From Pelorhabdus rhamnosifermentans (GTDB taxonomy: Bacteria > Bacillota > Negativicutes > UMGS1260), in NCBI RefSeq assembly GCF_018835585.1, contig NZ_JAHGVE010000007.1, positions 164,225 to 228,224 of the forward strand: 64,000 bases of DNA. Reading direction: 5' to 3'. The stretch's first letter is position 1. The number at the start of each line of letters is the position of its first letter. The notes under the pieces were generated by a model. That model was not told the origin of the DNA, ran no database searches, and saw only the letters and a program-made list of their open reading frames with translations. This document shows positions 24,287 through 34,944 of the stretch, piece by piece. The position numbers and the translations under genes are program-made.

Positions 24287-24308
24287 CAATTGAAAGGGAG
24301 AGAGTAAA

Positions 24309-25592
24309 ATGAGTGAAAAAAAATTAAGTTTTGAAACATTACAAGTTCATGCCGGTCAGGTACCTGATCCAACAACAGGATCAAGAGCTGTTCCGATTTA
24401 TCAGACAACATCTTATGTATTTAATGATGCTGAGCACGCTGCAAATCTCTTTCAGTTAAAAGAGAGTGGCAACGTTTATACACGCATTATGAACCCAACG
24501 ACGGATGTGTTAGAAAAAAGAGTGGCCGAATTAGAGGGCGGCGTCGGTGCACTTGCCACAGCTTCTGGCTTATCTGCTATTTTGTATGCCATTTTGAATG
24601 TTGCCAATGCTGGTGATGAAATTGTTGCAGCAAGTACGTTATATGGCGGCACTTATGAATTGTTTACCGTAACCTTACAGAAAATCGGCATTCATGTTGT
24701 GCTAGTGAATCCTGATGATCCTGAAAACTTTAGAAAGGCCATTACGGAGAAAACTAAGGCCGTTTATGCCGAAACGATTGGCAATCCGCGTATCAATGTG
24801 CTTGATATTGAGGCTGTTGCGAACATTGCCCATGAAAATAAAATTCCTTTTATTATTGATAATACTTTTGGCACGCCCTACCTTGTAAGACCGATTGAAT
24901 ATGGTGCCGATATTGTTGTTCATTCGGCAACGAAATTTATTGGTGGACATGGTTCTACTTTAGGTGGCATTATTGTTGATTCAGGCAATTTTGATTGGAT
25001 TGCAAGCGGAAAATTTCCTGATTTTACAACGCCAGATAAGAGTTACGGCGGACTAAGGTATGCACAGGATTTAGGTAAGCCCGCCTATATCTTAAAAGCC
25101 CGAGTTCAACTGCTCCGTAACATGGGGGCTACGCTGAGTCCGTTTAATGCATTTTTATTGATTCAAGGACTGGAAACGCTTTCTTTACGAATTGAAAGAC
25201 ATGTGGAGAATACACGGAAAATAGCTGAATTCTTAAATAATCATCCAAAGGTTTCTTGGGTGAATTATCCGGAATTAGCAGGCAATCCTTATCATGATCT
25301 GGCGAAAAAGTATTTGTCGAAAGGCGCTGGTTCGATCTTTACCTTTGGTATCAAAGGCGGTTTGGAAGCAGGAAAGAAATTTATTAATAGTGTAGAACTC
25401 TTTTCTTTACTTGCCAATGTTGGGGATGCAAAATCGCTTGTCATTCATCCGTCAAGCACAACGCATGCAGAGCTCGATGCAGAGGCACAAAAAGCAGCGG
25501 GTATTACGCCGGATCTGATTCGGCTGTCTATCGGCATTGAAGGTGTCGATGATTTAATTGCTGATTTAGACCAAGCTCTTGCAAAAGCATAA
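24309..25592 (+). CDS. metY: O-acetylhomoserine aminocarboxypropyltransferase/sulfhydrylase
   Basis: 427 residues of the Cys/Met-metabolism PLP family. It makes homocysteine from O-acetylhomoserine and sulfide. The PLP lysine lies in [13 protein letters not shown]; the N-terminal FETLQVHAG and [10 protein letters not shown], and the C-terminal SSTTHAELD, are MetY-type. It follows metA by 22 bp, forming a two-gene direct sulfhydrylation pathway. Two terminators in series end the operon. Confidence 0.95.
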   Translation: MSEKKLSFETLQVHAGQVPDPTTGSRAVPIYQTTSYVFNDAEHAANLFQLKESGNVYTRIMNPTTDVLEKRVAELEGGVGALATASGLSAILYAILNVANAGDEIVAASTLYGGTYELFTVTLQKIGIHVVLVNPDDPENFRKAITEKTKAVYAETIGNPRINVLDIEAVANIAHENKIPFIIDNTFGTPYLVRPIEYGADIVVHSATKFIGGHGSTLGGIIVDSGNFDWIASGKFPDFTTPDKSYGGLRYAQDLGKPAYILKARVQLLRNMGATLSPFNAFLLIQGLETLSLRIERHVENTRKIAEFLNNHPKVSWVNYPELAGNPYHDLAKKYLSKGAGSIFTFGIKGGLEAGKKFINSVELFSLLANVGDAKSLVIHPSSTTHAELDAEAQKAAGITPDLIRLSIGIEGVDDLIADLDQALAKA

Positions 25593-25606
25593 TATTTGAA
25601 ATAAGG

Positions 25607-25656
25607 TCAAGGAGACTGCCGGTCTAGTTTGGATGGGCAGTCTTCTTGATTTTTTT
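25607..25656 (+). terminator. Terminator of metA-metY
   Basis: TCAAGGAGACTGCC (25607-25620) pairs with GGCAGTCTTCTTGA (25636-25649), followed by seven T. Confidence 0.88.
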
Positions 25657-25677
25657 GTATCTTGATGGTATCGATAC

Positions 25678-25724
25678 ATTGGAATATACTATAGATAGTA
25701 GCTATAGTATATTCCAATTTTTTA
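25678..25724 (+). terminator. Second hairpin terminator
   Basis: ATTGGAATATACTATAG pairs perfectly with CTATAGTATATTCCAAT (17 bp), followed by TTTTTATT, only 22 bp after the metY terminator and about 90 bp before the chemoreceptor gene. Confidence 0.8.
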
Positions 25725-25810
25725 TTACATAGTTTTTGCAATAGCTTTTATGTGTGACATTTTTTTAGAGCTATCATAAGGGAACTTTATAAAAAAGCGA
25801 GGTGAGATTT

Positions 25811-27847
25811 ATGAATATGAAAGTACATAGTTTTCAAACAAAGCTGTTACTTGTTTTGTTGCCATTTTTCATTCTATCTTTTGTTATATTATCTGGGAGC
25901 AGTTATTATCTTTCTAAAAATTCTCTTATGAAAAGTGCCAATGAGCTAGGCGTGGCTACTGGAACGGATTATGCAAACCAAACGCTGGCCGATATGAATG
26001 AAAAGATTGCACAGCTTGAGGACTTGGCGAGTATCCAACGTATCCGAAATGGGAATGATCCGAACCAAATTACACAAGCCATGGCAGAAACCCGGGCAAG
26101 GCTGCACGATTTTGATACGATCTTTTTTATCACCCCGGACGGTTCAGGATTTCGCAGTGATGGCAGTAAAGGTCAGTATCAAGATCGCGAGTATTTCCAG
26201 CAAGTACTCAAAACAAAAAAATCAACTGTTTCGGATCCTTTGATTTCGCGGACGACAGGAAAAATATCGGTTATTTTGGCTGTGCCTGTTACTTATAATA
26301 ATCAAGTTACAGGCGTACTTGCTGCAACCTATTCGTTGGAAAAATTATCAGATACACTTAAACAGCTGACATTTAAAGATACGGGTTATGGTTTTATTGT
26401 TGATTCCTCAGGATTGCTATTAGCTCACCCTCAATTGCCTGAAACGGTAGGAAAATTGAATTTTATGGAGAAAAAACTGAATTCTGAGTTGAAACTTAAA
26501 GATACCGAACTTGACGACCGGCTGATGACTTTGTTCAAATCAACAGTATCTACAGGTAAATCACAGGTGGGAAAATATCAGTTTCAAAACGTCGATATGA
26601 TTACTACTTTTACACCGATTGCTCTTCCTGGTGATAAACATTGGTTTATTGGTGTTAGCGCACCTGAGACAGAAGTAATGCAGGAAATGACGACATTAAC
26701 ACGGACTATGCTTACTATTTCTTTCTTATTTATTCTTCTCGCCGTTTTCTTTGTCATTATGATGAGCAAGCGTTTTACCAAACCACTGATTCTGATTCGC
26801 GACGAATGTCTGCTTTTAACGCAAGGCGATCTTCGTGAACGACAAGTGACAGTACAGTCTGAAGATGAAATTGGTCAGTTAGCCAAGGGATTTCGTGATA
26901 TGCGTACCCATATTCGTGGCCTTGTGAAAAGTGTCCAATCGCAAGCTGAACAAGTGGCTGCATCAAGTGAGGAACTGACAGCAAGTGCGCAGCAATCAGC
27001 CGATGCTGCTAACCAAGTGGCGGGTTCCATTACGGAAATCGCCGCTGGCACGGACAAGCAGGCAGCGGCGGCAAACAATATTTCTTCTGTAGCTGAAGAA
27101 TTGTCGGTAAGTACGGAGCAGATTGCAACAACAACGCGAGATGTGGCGAATATTGCCCAAAATACATCCCACGAAGCAGCCCAAGGTCGTCAGGCTGTAG
27201 AGCAAGCTTTGGCGCAAATGCAACAAATTGGTCAAGGGTCAAAAGCCGTACAAACAGCCATTGCCGAACTGGCAAAAGGTTCACGGGAGATTAGTGAAAT
27301 CGTTACGCTCATATCTACAATTGCCGGACAGACTAATCTTTTGGCATTAAATGCTGCAATTGAAGCGGCGCGGGCGGGAGAACAGGGACGCGGATTTGCT
27401 GTTGTTGCGGAAGAAGTGCGAAAGTTAGCTGAAGAATCCAATGAAGCTGCGCAGCAGATTGGCGAACTCATTAAGCGGAATCAGGTCAATATGGATCAGG
27501 CCATTGCTGCAACAGAATTGGGAACAAACAATGTTCAAACAGGGGTGCATGTTGTCAATTTGGCTGGTGAGACATTTAATAAAATTGTGAGCTCTATTAT
27601 TCAGCTTTCCAGTCAAATCCAGGGGATTTCCGAGTCCATTACTCAGATGGCTGTAGGCAGTCATCATTTAGTTGAATCTATTCATGAAATTGATACTATT
27701 GGTAAGCAAGCTTCTGTCGAAGCGCAGACCGTTTCAGCTGCAACAGAAGAACAATCAGCATCCATGCAGGAAATCGCATCCTCAAGTCACAGCTTAGCGC
27801 AACTGGCTAGTAATTTGCAAGAAGCCGTAGCGAAATTTAAGTCTTAG
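25811..27847 (+). CDS. Methyl-accepting chemotaxis protein with dCache sensor
   Basis: 678 residues. A membrane helix at about 7-30 is followed by a roughly 270-residue outer domain of dCache type ([51 protein letters not shown]). A second helix ([18 protein letters not shown], about 300-318) leads to a HAMP domain and a long signalling coiled coil. The CheA/CheW-contact tip is [20 protein letters not shown] and [20 protein letters not shown]. dCache domains usually bind amino acids or other small ligands; this ligand is unknown. Start at ATG 25811 after GAGGTGAG. Confidence 0.93.
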   Translation: MNMKVHSFQTKLLLVLLPFFILSFVILSGSSYYLSKNSLMKSANELGVATGTDYANQTLADMNEKIAQLEDLASIQRIRNGNDPNQITQAMAETRARLHDFDTIFFITPDGSGFRSDGSKGQYQDREYFQQVLKTKKSTVSDPLISRTTGKISVILAVPVTYNNQVTGVLAATYSLEKLSDTLKQLTFKDTGYGFIVDSSGLLLAHPQLPETVGKLNFMEKKLNSELKLKDTELDDRLMTLFKSTVSTGKSQVGKYQFQNVDMITTFTPIALPGDKHWFIGVSAPETEVMQEMTTLTRTMLTISFLFILLAVFFVIMMSKRFTKPLILIRDECLLLTQGDLRERQVTVQSEDEIGQLAKGFRDMRTHIRGLVKSVQSQAEQVAASSEELTASAQQSADAANQVAGSITEIAAGTDKQAAAANNISSVAEELSVSTEQIATTTRDVANIAQNTSHEAAQGRQAVEQALAQMQQIGQGSKAVQTAIAELAKGSREISEIVTLISTIAGQTNLLALNAAIEAARAGEQGRGFAVVAEEVRKLAEESNEAAQQIGELIKRNQVNMDQAIAATELGTNNVQTGVHVVNLAGETFNKIVSSIIQLSSQIQGISESITQMAVGSHHLVESIHEIDTIGKQASVEAQTVSAATEEQSASMQEIASSSHSLAQLASNLQEAVAKFKS

Positions 27848-27960
27848 GTTTTGTTACAAGTTGAAAGCTTATTGATAATTGTTTCGCTGTTCATGATTTG
27901 TAAAAAATATTGACAATGTGATTTGATAAGAGTTACACTTTATAAAAAGTTTAATTTAAG

Positions 27961-28019
27961 GCAAAGTCGCTTATAAGTTGTCAAAGGCATCTTGATGCTT
28001 GGGCAGTAAGTGATTTTGC
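27961..28019 (+). promoter_or_regulatory. Long hairpin in the pyrF upstream region
   Basis: GCAAAGTCGCTTA (27961-27973) pairs with TAAGTGATTTTGC (28007-28019), G-U pairs included, around an inner small stem (GGCATC/GATGCT), followed by TTATATTTTT. It could end the chemoreceptor transcript or act in the pyr leader. No PyrR-binding consensus was recognised. Confidence 0.45.
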
Positions 28020-28133
28020 TTATATTTTTACGTAAAAATGGAACTTTGTACCGTTAGTGAAATAAGCCAAACTTTAAAGGAATGAGTATTACTTTGTGTC
28101 TGGGCAATATATTTATCGAAAGGATGGGAAAGA

Positions 28134-28865
28134 ATGCAAACCGCAAAAGATCAACTGATTGTTGCATTAGATCTTCCCACATTAGAGCGTGCCATGAATA
28201 TGGTAGATACTTTGGGAGATCTTGTAGAGTGTTATCAAGTGAGTATGGAAGCTTTCTATGGTATGGGACATATTTTGTTGGCACAACTTGCCGGACGTGG
28301 TAAAAAAATCTTTATGGATTTTAAATTGCATGATATTCCTACGACTGTTGCCAATACTGTTACCACGCTGTGCCAGTTTTCACCGGCCTTTCTTACTTTA
28401 CATGCTGCTGGCGGGTCAAAGATGCTTGAAGCATCGATTAAAGCCGTAAATGAGTGGGAGGCTCTGTCCAAGCGGCCGCGGCCCAAATTACTAGCAATTA
28501 CAGTACTCACGAGTATTGGTGAGCGTGATTGGATGGAAATTGGTCATCAAAGCCCAATTCGCGAATCTGTCTTACGTATGTCAGTTATGTGTAAGGAGGA
28601 GGGCTTGGATGGTGTTGTGTCATCTCCACGTGAAGCTGCAGCCATTCGTGCCTTATGTGGACCTGATTTTTTAATTGTTACACCAGGTATTCGATTGTCT
28701 CCTGAACAAAATGCCGATCAGATGAGAACGGCGACACCTGCACAGGCACTCAAGGTGGGAGCAAACTATTTAGTCGTGGGTCGGCCCATTGTATCAGCTT
28801 CTGATCCTTGTACAGTAACAACAGAAATATTACAGGATATGAAACAGTATATTGAAAAGAAATGA
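28134..28865 (+). CDS. pyrF: Orotidine 5'-phosphate decarboxylase
   Basis: 243 residues, full length. It makes UMP from OMP. The catalytic Asp-Lys-His-Asp array is in FMDFKLHDIPTTVANT, and the phosphate-binding end in LIVTPGIRLSPEQNADQ and YLVVGRPIVSASDP. pyrC follows 43 bp later. The other pyr genes are not in the window. Confidence 0.97.
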   Translation: MQTAKDQLIVALDLPTLERAMNMVDTLGDLVECYQVSMEAFYGMGHILLAQLAGRGKKIFMDFKLHDIPTTVANTVTTLCQFSPAFLTLHAAGGSKMLEASIKAVNEWEALSKRPRPKLLAITVLTSIGERDWMEIGHQSPIRESVLRMSVMCKEEGLDGVVSSPREAAAIRALCGPDFLIVTPGIRLSPEQNADQMRTATPAQALKVGANYLVVGRPIVSASDPCTVTTEILQDMKQYIEKK

Positions 28866-28908
28866 TCGTTTTTATGTAAATTAGTCGTGATCAGGGAGGT
28901 GATGAAAA

Positions 28909-30201
28909 TTGATCAAAGAATTTGGCAAAATCGGGGCCTCATCTTGGCTGCTGAAAAAGGGTAGAGTCATTGATCCGGCACAAAATAGGGATGAACAGGC
29001 GGATGTCTTGATTTCAGATGGTAAAATAATTGCAATTGGAGCGGGTTTGACTGATAGTCGGGCGCAAGTTGTGGATTGCAGGGAGTTATGGGTTGTTCCT
29101 GGACTCATTGATGTGCATTGTCATTTGCGTGATCCTGGTTTTGAACATAAAGAGACGATGGAATCAGGTACGAAAGCGGCTGCACGTGGTGGATTTACCA
29201 CAATTGTGGCCATGGCAAATGTCAACCCTGTTCCAGATAATCTGAATACGTACTATAAGATACAAAAGCTAATTGAAAAAAAGGCAGTAATTCGTGTCAT
29301 TCAAGCAGCAAGTGTGACAAAAGATTTAAAAGGCCGCGATTTGAGTGATATGGCTTCACTTGTTGCTGCAGGAGTTAAAATTTTTACTGATGATGGACAG
29401 TACATTGAACGTGCTTCTGTTTTATATCAAGCATTGCATTTAGCGAATAAGCTGGATGCAGTGGTTATGTTGCATGAGGAAGACACCTCTTTGAAGCTCT
29501 ATTGGCCGACGGCCTATGAACCTGTTAATGAAACGGCCGCCATTGCCCGTGATCTTGAAATATTACGCGCTACTGGAGGCAAATTGCATTTTCAACACTT
29601 AAGTACGGCGAAAAGCGTCGAACTGATTCGTAGGGCGAAAAAAGCGGGACTTTGTGTGACTGCTGAAGTTTGTCCGCATCATTTAACCTTGTCAGTAGAT
29701 GAGATCTCATGTTATGGAACAAATGCCAAAATGGCACCCCCGTTGCGGACGATCCTAGACCAGGAAGCGTTAATCCAAGGACTTAATGATGGAACGATTG
29801 ATTTCATTGCGACCGATCATGCCCCCCATGCACTGGATGATAAGAATGTACCATTTGATTTGGCTGCTAACGGTATTGTTGGTTTGGAAACAGCCTTGCC
29901 TGTCTTATTGACGAAACTTGTTCATGGTAGGGGGTTATCACCAGCTTGGCTCATCAAACGCATGAGTTATTTGCCGGCTAAAATTTTTGGACTTCCAGGG
30001 GGTACCTTGACTGTCGGATCTGAGGCAGATATTTGCGTTATTGATCCTCGTGTGAAGTGGAAAATTGACAGCTCACGTTTTCTATCGAAAGGACGGAATA
30101 CGCCTTATCATGGTACTAGGGTGCAAGGCGATGTGAGGTTTACTTTTGTTGGCGGTAGAAAGGTATATAGCGGCCTTGAATCGTTATCTTATTTATATTA
30201 G
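28909..30201 (+). CDS. pyrC: Dihydroorotase
   Basis: 430 residues of the class I (PyrC/allantoinase-like) amidohydrolases. It makes dihydroorotate from carbamoylaspartate. Zinc ligands lie in DVHCHLRDPG, in the HFQHLSTAKS segment and in ATDHAPH. The start is TTG 28909 with AGGGAGGTGATG upstream; an overlapping ATG there is out of frame. In the pyrF-pyrC transcription unit. Confidence 0.94.
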   Translation: MIKEFGKIGASSWLLKKGRVIDPAQNRDEQADVLISDGKIIAIGAGLTDSRAQVVDCRELWVVPGLIDVHCHLRDPGFEHKETMESGTKAAARGGFTTIVAMANVNPVPDNLNTYYKIQKLIEKKAVIRVIQAASVTKDLKGRDLSDMASLVAAGVKIFTDDGQYIERASVLYQALHLANKLDAVVMLHEEDTSLKLYWPTAYEPVNETAAIARDLEILRATGGKLHFQHLSTAKSVELIRRAKKAGLCVTAEVCPHHLTLSVDEISCYGTNAKMAPPLRTILDQEALIQGLNDGTIDFIATDHAPHALDDKNVPFDLAANGIVGLETALPVLLTKLVHGRGLSPAWLIKRMSYLPAKIFGLPGGTLTVGSEADICVIDPRVKWKIDSSRFLSKGRNTPYHGTRVQGDVRFTFVGGRKVYSGLESLSYLY

Positions 30202-30216
30202 CAGGAGGAGAAGTCA

Positions 30217-31527
30217 ATGATTGATGTACCAGACAGACAGAACCTATTTTCAGGAGACGATCCGGCAACATGGAAACGCCGAATGACCATTTTGTATGCT
30301 TCCGTAGCTGGTTATGCAATGGATGGATTGGACATGCTTATTTTGTCTTTCGTTATGACAGCCATTCTGAGTGAGTTCGGTATTTCCATGACAGAAGGTG
30401 GACTTATTGCTACTTATACGTTAGTTGGTGCTGTTATTGGCGGCTATATATTCGGCATTATGGCTGACTATAAAGGCCGCGTGAAGGTCTTTACCTTAAC
30501 GATTCTCATTTTTTCTCTCTTTACAGGATTATGTGCCATTGCCACATCACTACAGGAATTGAACATTTTTCGGTTCTTAGCTGGTTTAGGTTTAGGTGGC
30601 GAATATGGTATTGGCATGACACTTGTAGCGGAAACGTGGCCATCCAATAAAAGAGCGAGGGCTTCGGCTGGAGTCGCCATTGGTTGGCAACTCGGCGCGG
30701 TTCTTGCTGCGCTTATGGCCGCTGCTGTTGTACCTTATTTTGGTTGGCGTGGTTTGTTTGCTGTTGGCGTATTCCCAGCACTATTTGCGGCTTGGTTCCG
30801 GAAGGGATTGGCTGAACCGGATATTTGGATTAATCGCAAGTTTATGAAGCAAAGCATTCATGAAAAAATTGCCACAGGTCAAGCTCTTACGGCAGATGAA
30901 CGAGAATTTTGGAATACAACGAATAAATTTCCTTTAAAGCAACTCTTTACAGGAAAGAAAAAAATGATTATTACTTTTGCTTTGACTGTAATGACAAGTG
31001 TCCAGAACTTTGGTTACTACGGCATTATGATTTGGTTACCGACCTTATTAATGAAGAAACATAACTTAACATTAAACAAAACGACAACCTGGATGGTTGC
31101 CACTGTTATTGGTATGGTTATTGGTATTTATTTGTTTGGCTATTTTGCAGATCGTGTCGGAAGAAGACCTGCTTATATTACTTTTTATATTTGTTCAGCA
31201 GCAGCTGTTTGGTTTTATTCCAATTTAGATGATCCCATTGCGCTATTAATTGGTGGAGCCATTCTTGGCTTTTTTTGCAATGGTATGATGGCAGGCTACG
31301 GGGCGTTGCTTTCGGAAAATTATACAACTGACGCGCGGTCAACGGCCCAAAATTTTATCTTTAATTCAGGACGGGCTGTTGGTGGATTGGCACCGGTCAT
31401 AATTGGTATGTTGGCAGAACGATACACTTTAAATGGTGCTCTTATTGTTCTAGCATTTATTTATCTTGCTGCAGCTGTGAATGTGTTTTTCTTAGTCCCG
31501 GAAACAAAGGGTTTACAGCTAGAATAG
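30217..31527 (+). CDS. MFS transporter (aromatic acid/H+ symporter-like)
   Basis: 436 residues with 12 predicted helices. DGLDMLILSFVMTAILSEF in helix 1 and DYKGRVKVF, FADRVGRRPAY in the 2-3 and 8-9 loops resemble the AAHS group of aromatic acid and related organic acid carriers. It follows pyrC by 15 bp with a GGAGGAG ribosome site, so it is probably cotranscribed and might import a pyrimidine precursor such as orotate. That substrate is a guess from context. Confidence 0.85.
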   Translation: MIDVPDRQNLFSGDDPATWKRRMTILYASVAGYAMDGLDMLILSFVMTAILSEFGISMTEGGLIATYTLVGAVIGGYIFGIMADYKGRVKVFTLTILIFSLFTGLCAIATSLQELNIFRFLAGLGLGGEYGIGMTLVAETWPSNKRARASAGVAIGWQLGAVLAALMAAAVVPYFGWRGLFAVGVFPALFAAWFRKGLAEPDIWINRKFMKQSIHEKIATGQALTADEREFWNTTNKFPLKQLFTGKKKMIITFALTVMTSVQNFGYYGIMIWLPTLLMKKHNLTLNKTTTWMVATVIGMVIGIYLFGYFADRVGRRPAYITFYICSAAAVWFYSNLDDPIALLIGGAILGFFCNGMMAGYGALLSENYTTDARSTAQNFIFNSGRAVGGLAPVIIGMLAERYTLNGALIVLAFIYLAAAVNVFFLVPETKGLQLE

Positions 31528-31557
31528 AAACATAGCGTACGATTAAAAATATAATAA

Positions 31558-31606
31558 AAAGCACGGCTTTTTGCTGACTAAAATAGCAAAAAGCCGTGCT
31601 TTCTTT
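31558..31606 (+). terminator. Terminator of the pyrF-pyrC-MFS unit
   Basis: AAAGCACGGCTTTTTGCT pairs perfectly with AGCAAAAAGCCGTGCTTT (18 bp), then CTTTCT. Confidence 0.9.
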
Positions 31607-31710
31607 CTATGGTAAAGAAAATCTAATGTATAAGGCAGGATTTTGGTCCCTGTCAGTAGTAAATAGAAATATATGTAAGCCATTCGAGCGCATTCAAGGA
31701 GGGATAGACA

Positions 31711-32961
31711 TTGGAAACGGAGTGTGTTGATGAGACAATTTCAAATTATGAACAGTTTATTAATCCTGCATTAGTGAGATTATTTCGTCTTATGGGACTA
31801 TCAACACTGGAATGGACGGCCTCAGGCAGCGTTATTACGGATAACAGTGGGAAAGAATATATTGATTGCTTAGGTGGTTATGGCGTGTTTAGTTTGGGGC
31901 ATCGTCATCCTGCTGTGATCCAAGCTGTGAAAGAGCAACTTGAATTGATGCCCTTATCAAGTAAAGTGTTTTTTAGCAAACCCTTGTCTGATGCTGCTGC
32001 TGCTTTGGCACGGGTCACGCCAGGAAATTTACAGTATTCTTTTTTTGTTAATAGTGGTGCAGAGGCAGTTGAAGGTGCGTTGAAATTGGCACGCATTGCA
32101 ACAGGTCGAAAAAAAATTATTGCAGCGAAGAATTCATTTCATGGTAAAAGTATGGGGGCTTTAAGTGCTACAGGTAGGGATTTATTTCGCAATCCTTTTT
32201 TACCCCTTTTGCAAGACTTTATTCATGTTCCGTTTGGTGATATAAGCGAGCTGCGTAACGTTTTAGATGAGAAAACAGCGGCTGTTATCTTAGAACCTCT
32301 CCAAGGCGAAGGGGGGATTATTGTTCCACCTGATGATTATTTGCCTGCCGTTCGAGCCCTGTGTGATCAAGTAGGCGCCCTCTTCATTTGTGATGAAGTA
32401 CAAACAGGGTTTGGGCGGACGGGTGCCATGTTCGCTGTCGATCATTATGGTGTTGTTCCGGACATTATAACAACAGCAAAGGCTCTTGGTGGCGGTGTCA
32501 TGCCTATCGGGGCCTTTACAGCTACAGCCAAGGTGTGGGAACCTTATATTGAAAGTCCCTTTTTACATACCTCAACATTTGGAGGCAATCCCCTTGCTAC
32601 TGCTGCAGCTGTGGCGGCGATTAAGGTAGTTGAAGAGGAAGGACTTGTCGAACAAAGTTCAGTTAAAGGGGAAAAACTATTAGGAAAGCTTCGTTTTTTA
32701 GCTCAAGCTTATCCTGAAGTCATTCGCGAAGTGCGTGGCAAGGGCCTGATGATTGGCATTGAATTTACCAAAGAAGGTGTTGGCGGTTTTGTCATGGCGA
32801 AGCTCATTGAACAAGGAATTCTTGCCGCTTATACGTTGAATAATCCGAAGGTTCTGCGCATGGAACCGCCTCTTATTATTCAGGCAGATCAACTCGAACA
32901 AGTCATGGCTGCATTAACAACTTCAGTGGCTGAAGCGCAAAGTATGATCGAAGATTTATAA
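31711..32961 (+). CDS. Class III aminotransferase, putrescine/ornithine aminotransferase-like
   Basis: 416 residues from TTG 31711 after AGGAGGG. The PLP lysine is in ITTAKALGGGVMPIGAF; DEVQTGFGRTG and FHGKSMGALSATG are class III signatures. GGYGVFSLGHRHPAVIQAV and the long N-terminal extension resemble PatA/YgjG putrescine aminotransferases, but exact substrate cannot be told. A 14-bp gap links it to the next gene. Confidence 0.88.
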   Translation: METECVDETISNYEQFINPALVRLFRLMGLSTLEWTASGSVITDNSGKEYIDCLGGYGVFSLGHRHPAVIQAVKEQLELMPLSSKVFFSKPLSDAAAALARVTPGNLQYSFFVNSGAEAVEGALKLARIATGRKKIIAAKNSFHGKSMGALSATGRDLFRNPFLPLLQDFIHVPFGDISELRNVLDEKTAAVILEPLQGEGGIIVPPDDYLPAVRALCDQVGALFICDEVQTGFGRTGAMFAVDHYGVVPDIITTAKALGGGVMPIGAFTATAKVWEPYIESPFLHTSTFGGNPLATAAAVAAIKVVEEEGLVEQSSVKGEKLLGKLRFLAQAYPEVIREVRGKGLMIGIEFTKEGVGGFVMAKLIEQGILAAYTLNNPKVLRMEPPLIIQADQLEQVMAALTTSVAEAQSMIEDL

Positions 32962-32975
32962 GGGAGTGAAATGAT

Positions 32976-33413
32976 ATGCCTTATGTGGAAGTAAGTACAC
33001 AAGTTGCTGGTTCTTGTGCTGAAGTTTATCCGATTTTAAAAGCCATGGAGAAATATCCAGACTTTATGCAGGATCTTGTTAGCGTAACGGTGCTTGAACG
33101 CCAAGGACAGACGACAATTACTCATTGGATTTCTAAAGTAGATGGAAGAATGATAAAATGGACGGAACGCGATGTTTTTGATGATGAGCGTTATCATATT
33201 TCCTACAGCCAGATTGATGGCGATCTCAAAAAATTTGAAGGCGAATGGATTTTAACGCCTGCAGAACAAGGGACAGAAATCAAGCTGACCGTTGATTTTG
33301 AATTTGGTATTCCCATGATTGCCGGGCTGTTACATCCCTTACTGAAACGAAAAGTGAAAGAAAACAGTATGCATATGCTTGAAGCTATTCAAGAACGTTT
33401 AAAGCAGTTGTAG
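32976..33413 (+). CDS. SRPBCC (START-like/COQ10-type) protein
   Basis: 145 residues with the ligand-binding START-like fold: VEVSTQVAGSCAEVYPILK, MEKYPDFMQDLVSVTVLE, FEGEWILTPAEQGTEIKLTV and a long C-terminal helix. Such proteins bind hydrophobic ligands or act as polyketide cyclases. It is cotranscribed with the aminotransferase; a joint role is not established. Confidence 0.85.
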   Translation: MPYVEVSTQVAGSCAEVYPILKAMEKYPDFMQDLVSVTVLERQGQTTITHWISKVDGRMIKWTERDVFDDERYHISYSQIDGDLKKFEGEWILTPAEQGTEIKLTVDFEFGIPMIAGLLHPLLKRKVKENSMHMLEAIQERLKQL

Positions 33414-33429
33414 AACCTTAAAAGGTCAG

Positions 33430-33458
33430 TTGTTTTCCCTCTGATTTCAGTATATAAT
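33430..33458 (+). promoter_or_regulatory. Sigma-A promoter of htpX
   Basis: TTGTTT (33430-33435) and TATAAT (33453-33458), 17-bp spacer. Confidence 0.65.
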
Positions 33459-33543
33459 GATTGTTAGATAAAATTGTTTTTTTGATTTTTATATGCTGTT
33501 TCATTGTATTCAATCATTTAAAAATATTGGAGGAAAATCAACC

Positions 33544-34410
33544 ATGAATAATCTCAAAACTGTAGTTTTACTTGCCACGCTTACGGGGTTGTTAATGGCC
33601 GTCGGGTCCCTGTTTGGTGGGCGATCAGGCATGACGATGATGTTTGTCATATCGATGTTAATGAATTTTGCCAGCTATTGGTATAGTGATAAGATTGTTC
33701 TTAGCATGTATGGTGCTCGTGAAGTGACAGTGAATGATGCGGCGGATTTAATTCGTATTGTTGCTGGTTTGGCGCAAAAAGCAAATTTGCCTATGCCGAA
33801 GGTATATATTATGGATACCGACGTTCCTAATGCATTTGCAACAGGCCGTGATCCGGAGCATTCAGCTGTTGCTGTTACAACAGGAATTATGCGTGCTTTG
33901 AGTTTGAGTGAACTTGAAGGGGTATTAGCGCATGAATTGGCTCATGTAAAGCATCGTGATACACTTATTAGCACGATCGTTGCGTCAGTAGCAGGCGTCA
34001 TTACGATGATTGCCAATATTGCACAATGGACGGCTATGTTTGGATTTGGCCGCAGTGATGATGATAACAATGGAATTTCCGGTATTGTGGAGTTTGTGTT
34101 TTTAATTGTCCTGGCCCCATTGGCAGCTACGCTGATTCAACTGGGTATTTCACGCTCACGCGAGTATCTTGCTGACGAAACGGGTGGGACAATTTCAGGT
34201 AACCCCTTGGAACTTGCTAAAGCACTGGAAAAAATCGAGTATTTTGCGCATCAAAGTGTCCTACCTGAAGCAACGCCTGCCACTTCTCATATGTTTATTA
34301 TTAATCCTTTGAGTGGAACTCGTGGTTTTATGATGAATTTGTTTAGTACCCATCCGTCCACAAAGCAGCGTATTGCCCGCCTGGAAGAACAGGCACGCCA
34401 TATGAAATAG
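33544..34410 (+). CDS. htpX: Membrane zinc metalloprotease HtpX
   Basis: 288 residues from ATG 33544 after TTGGAGGAAA; the frame is open upstream but without a ribosome site. HtpX degrades misfolded membrane proteins. The zinc motif HELAH lies in [12 protein letters not shown], and the third ligand in [11 protein letters not shown]. Four membrane helices are visible, two before the catalytic site and two after it. Own promoter. Confidence 0.95.
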   Translation: MNNLKTVVLLATLTGLLMAVGSLFGGRSGMTMMFVISMLMNFASYWYSDKIVLSMYGAREVTVNDAADLIRIVAGLAQKANLPMPKVYIMDTDVPNAFATGRDPEHSAVAVTTGIMRALSLSELEGVLAHELAHVKHRDTLISTIVASVAGVITMIANIAQWTAMFGFGRSDDDNNGISGIVEFVFLIVLAPLAATLIQLGISRSREYLADETGGTISGNPLELAKALEKIEYFAHQSVLPEATPATSHMFIINPLSGTRGFMMNLFSTHPSTKQRIARLEEQARHMK

Positions 34411-34510
34411 TATAGTAGATGTATTCTTCGATTATTTCAGGCTCAAACTATATTTAAATCCTATTAGCCTCAAAAGTTTAAAAAATGTCATAACGTAAAG
34501 GATGAGTACG

Positions 34511-34927
34511 ATGGAAAAAACATTGGTGCTTGTGAAACCTGATGGAGTTGAACGGCATCTAATTGGGGAAATTATTGGTCGTATCGAAAGACGCGGTCTT
34601 AAGATTAAAGCACTGAAAATGCTTGTTCTAAGTGCCAAACAGGCTCAGGCGCATTATGCAGAACATGAAGGCAAGAGCTTTTTTGATGATCTTGTTGCTT
34701 TTATTACGTCTGGTCCAGTTGTAGCTATGATTGTTGAGGGGAATGAGGCTGTGAAGGTTGTCCGGTCTATGATGGGAACGACAAATCCTGTTGAAAGTGC
34801 ACCAGGAACGATTCGCGGTGATTTTGCTACAAATATTGCGCATAATATCATTCACGGTTCTGATAGTGTGGCAAGCGCCGAACGTGAAATAGGCATTTAT
34901 TTTACGGATCAGGAGAAATTCGGGTGA
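34511..34927 (+). CDS. ndk: Nucleoside diphosphate kinase
   Basis: 138 residues from ATG 34511; an ATG three codons earlier is too close to the AAAGGA site. Ndk balances nucleoside triphosphates. The active-site His115 is in NIIHGSDS, and [13 protein letters not shown] is the N-terminal signature. Confidence 0.96.
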   Translation: MEKTLVLVKPDGVERHLIGEIIGRIERRGLKIKALKMLVLSAKQAQAHYAEHEGKSFFDDLVAFITSGPVVAMIVEGNEAVKVVRSMMGTTNPVESAPGTIRGDFATNIAHNIIHGSDSVASAEREIGIYFTDQEKFG

Positions 34928-34944
34928 CAGGGGGAGAAAGTTGA

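Noticed and set aside
26995..27667. Several antisense frames over the chemoreceptor signalling domain
   Set aside because: Shadows caused by the biased composition of the coiled coil.
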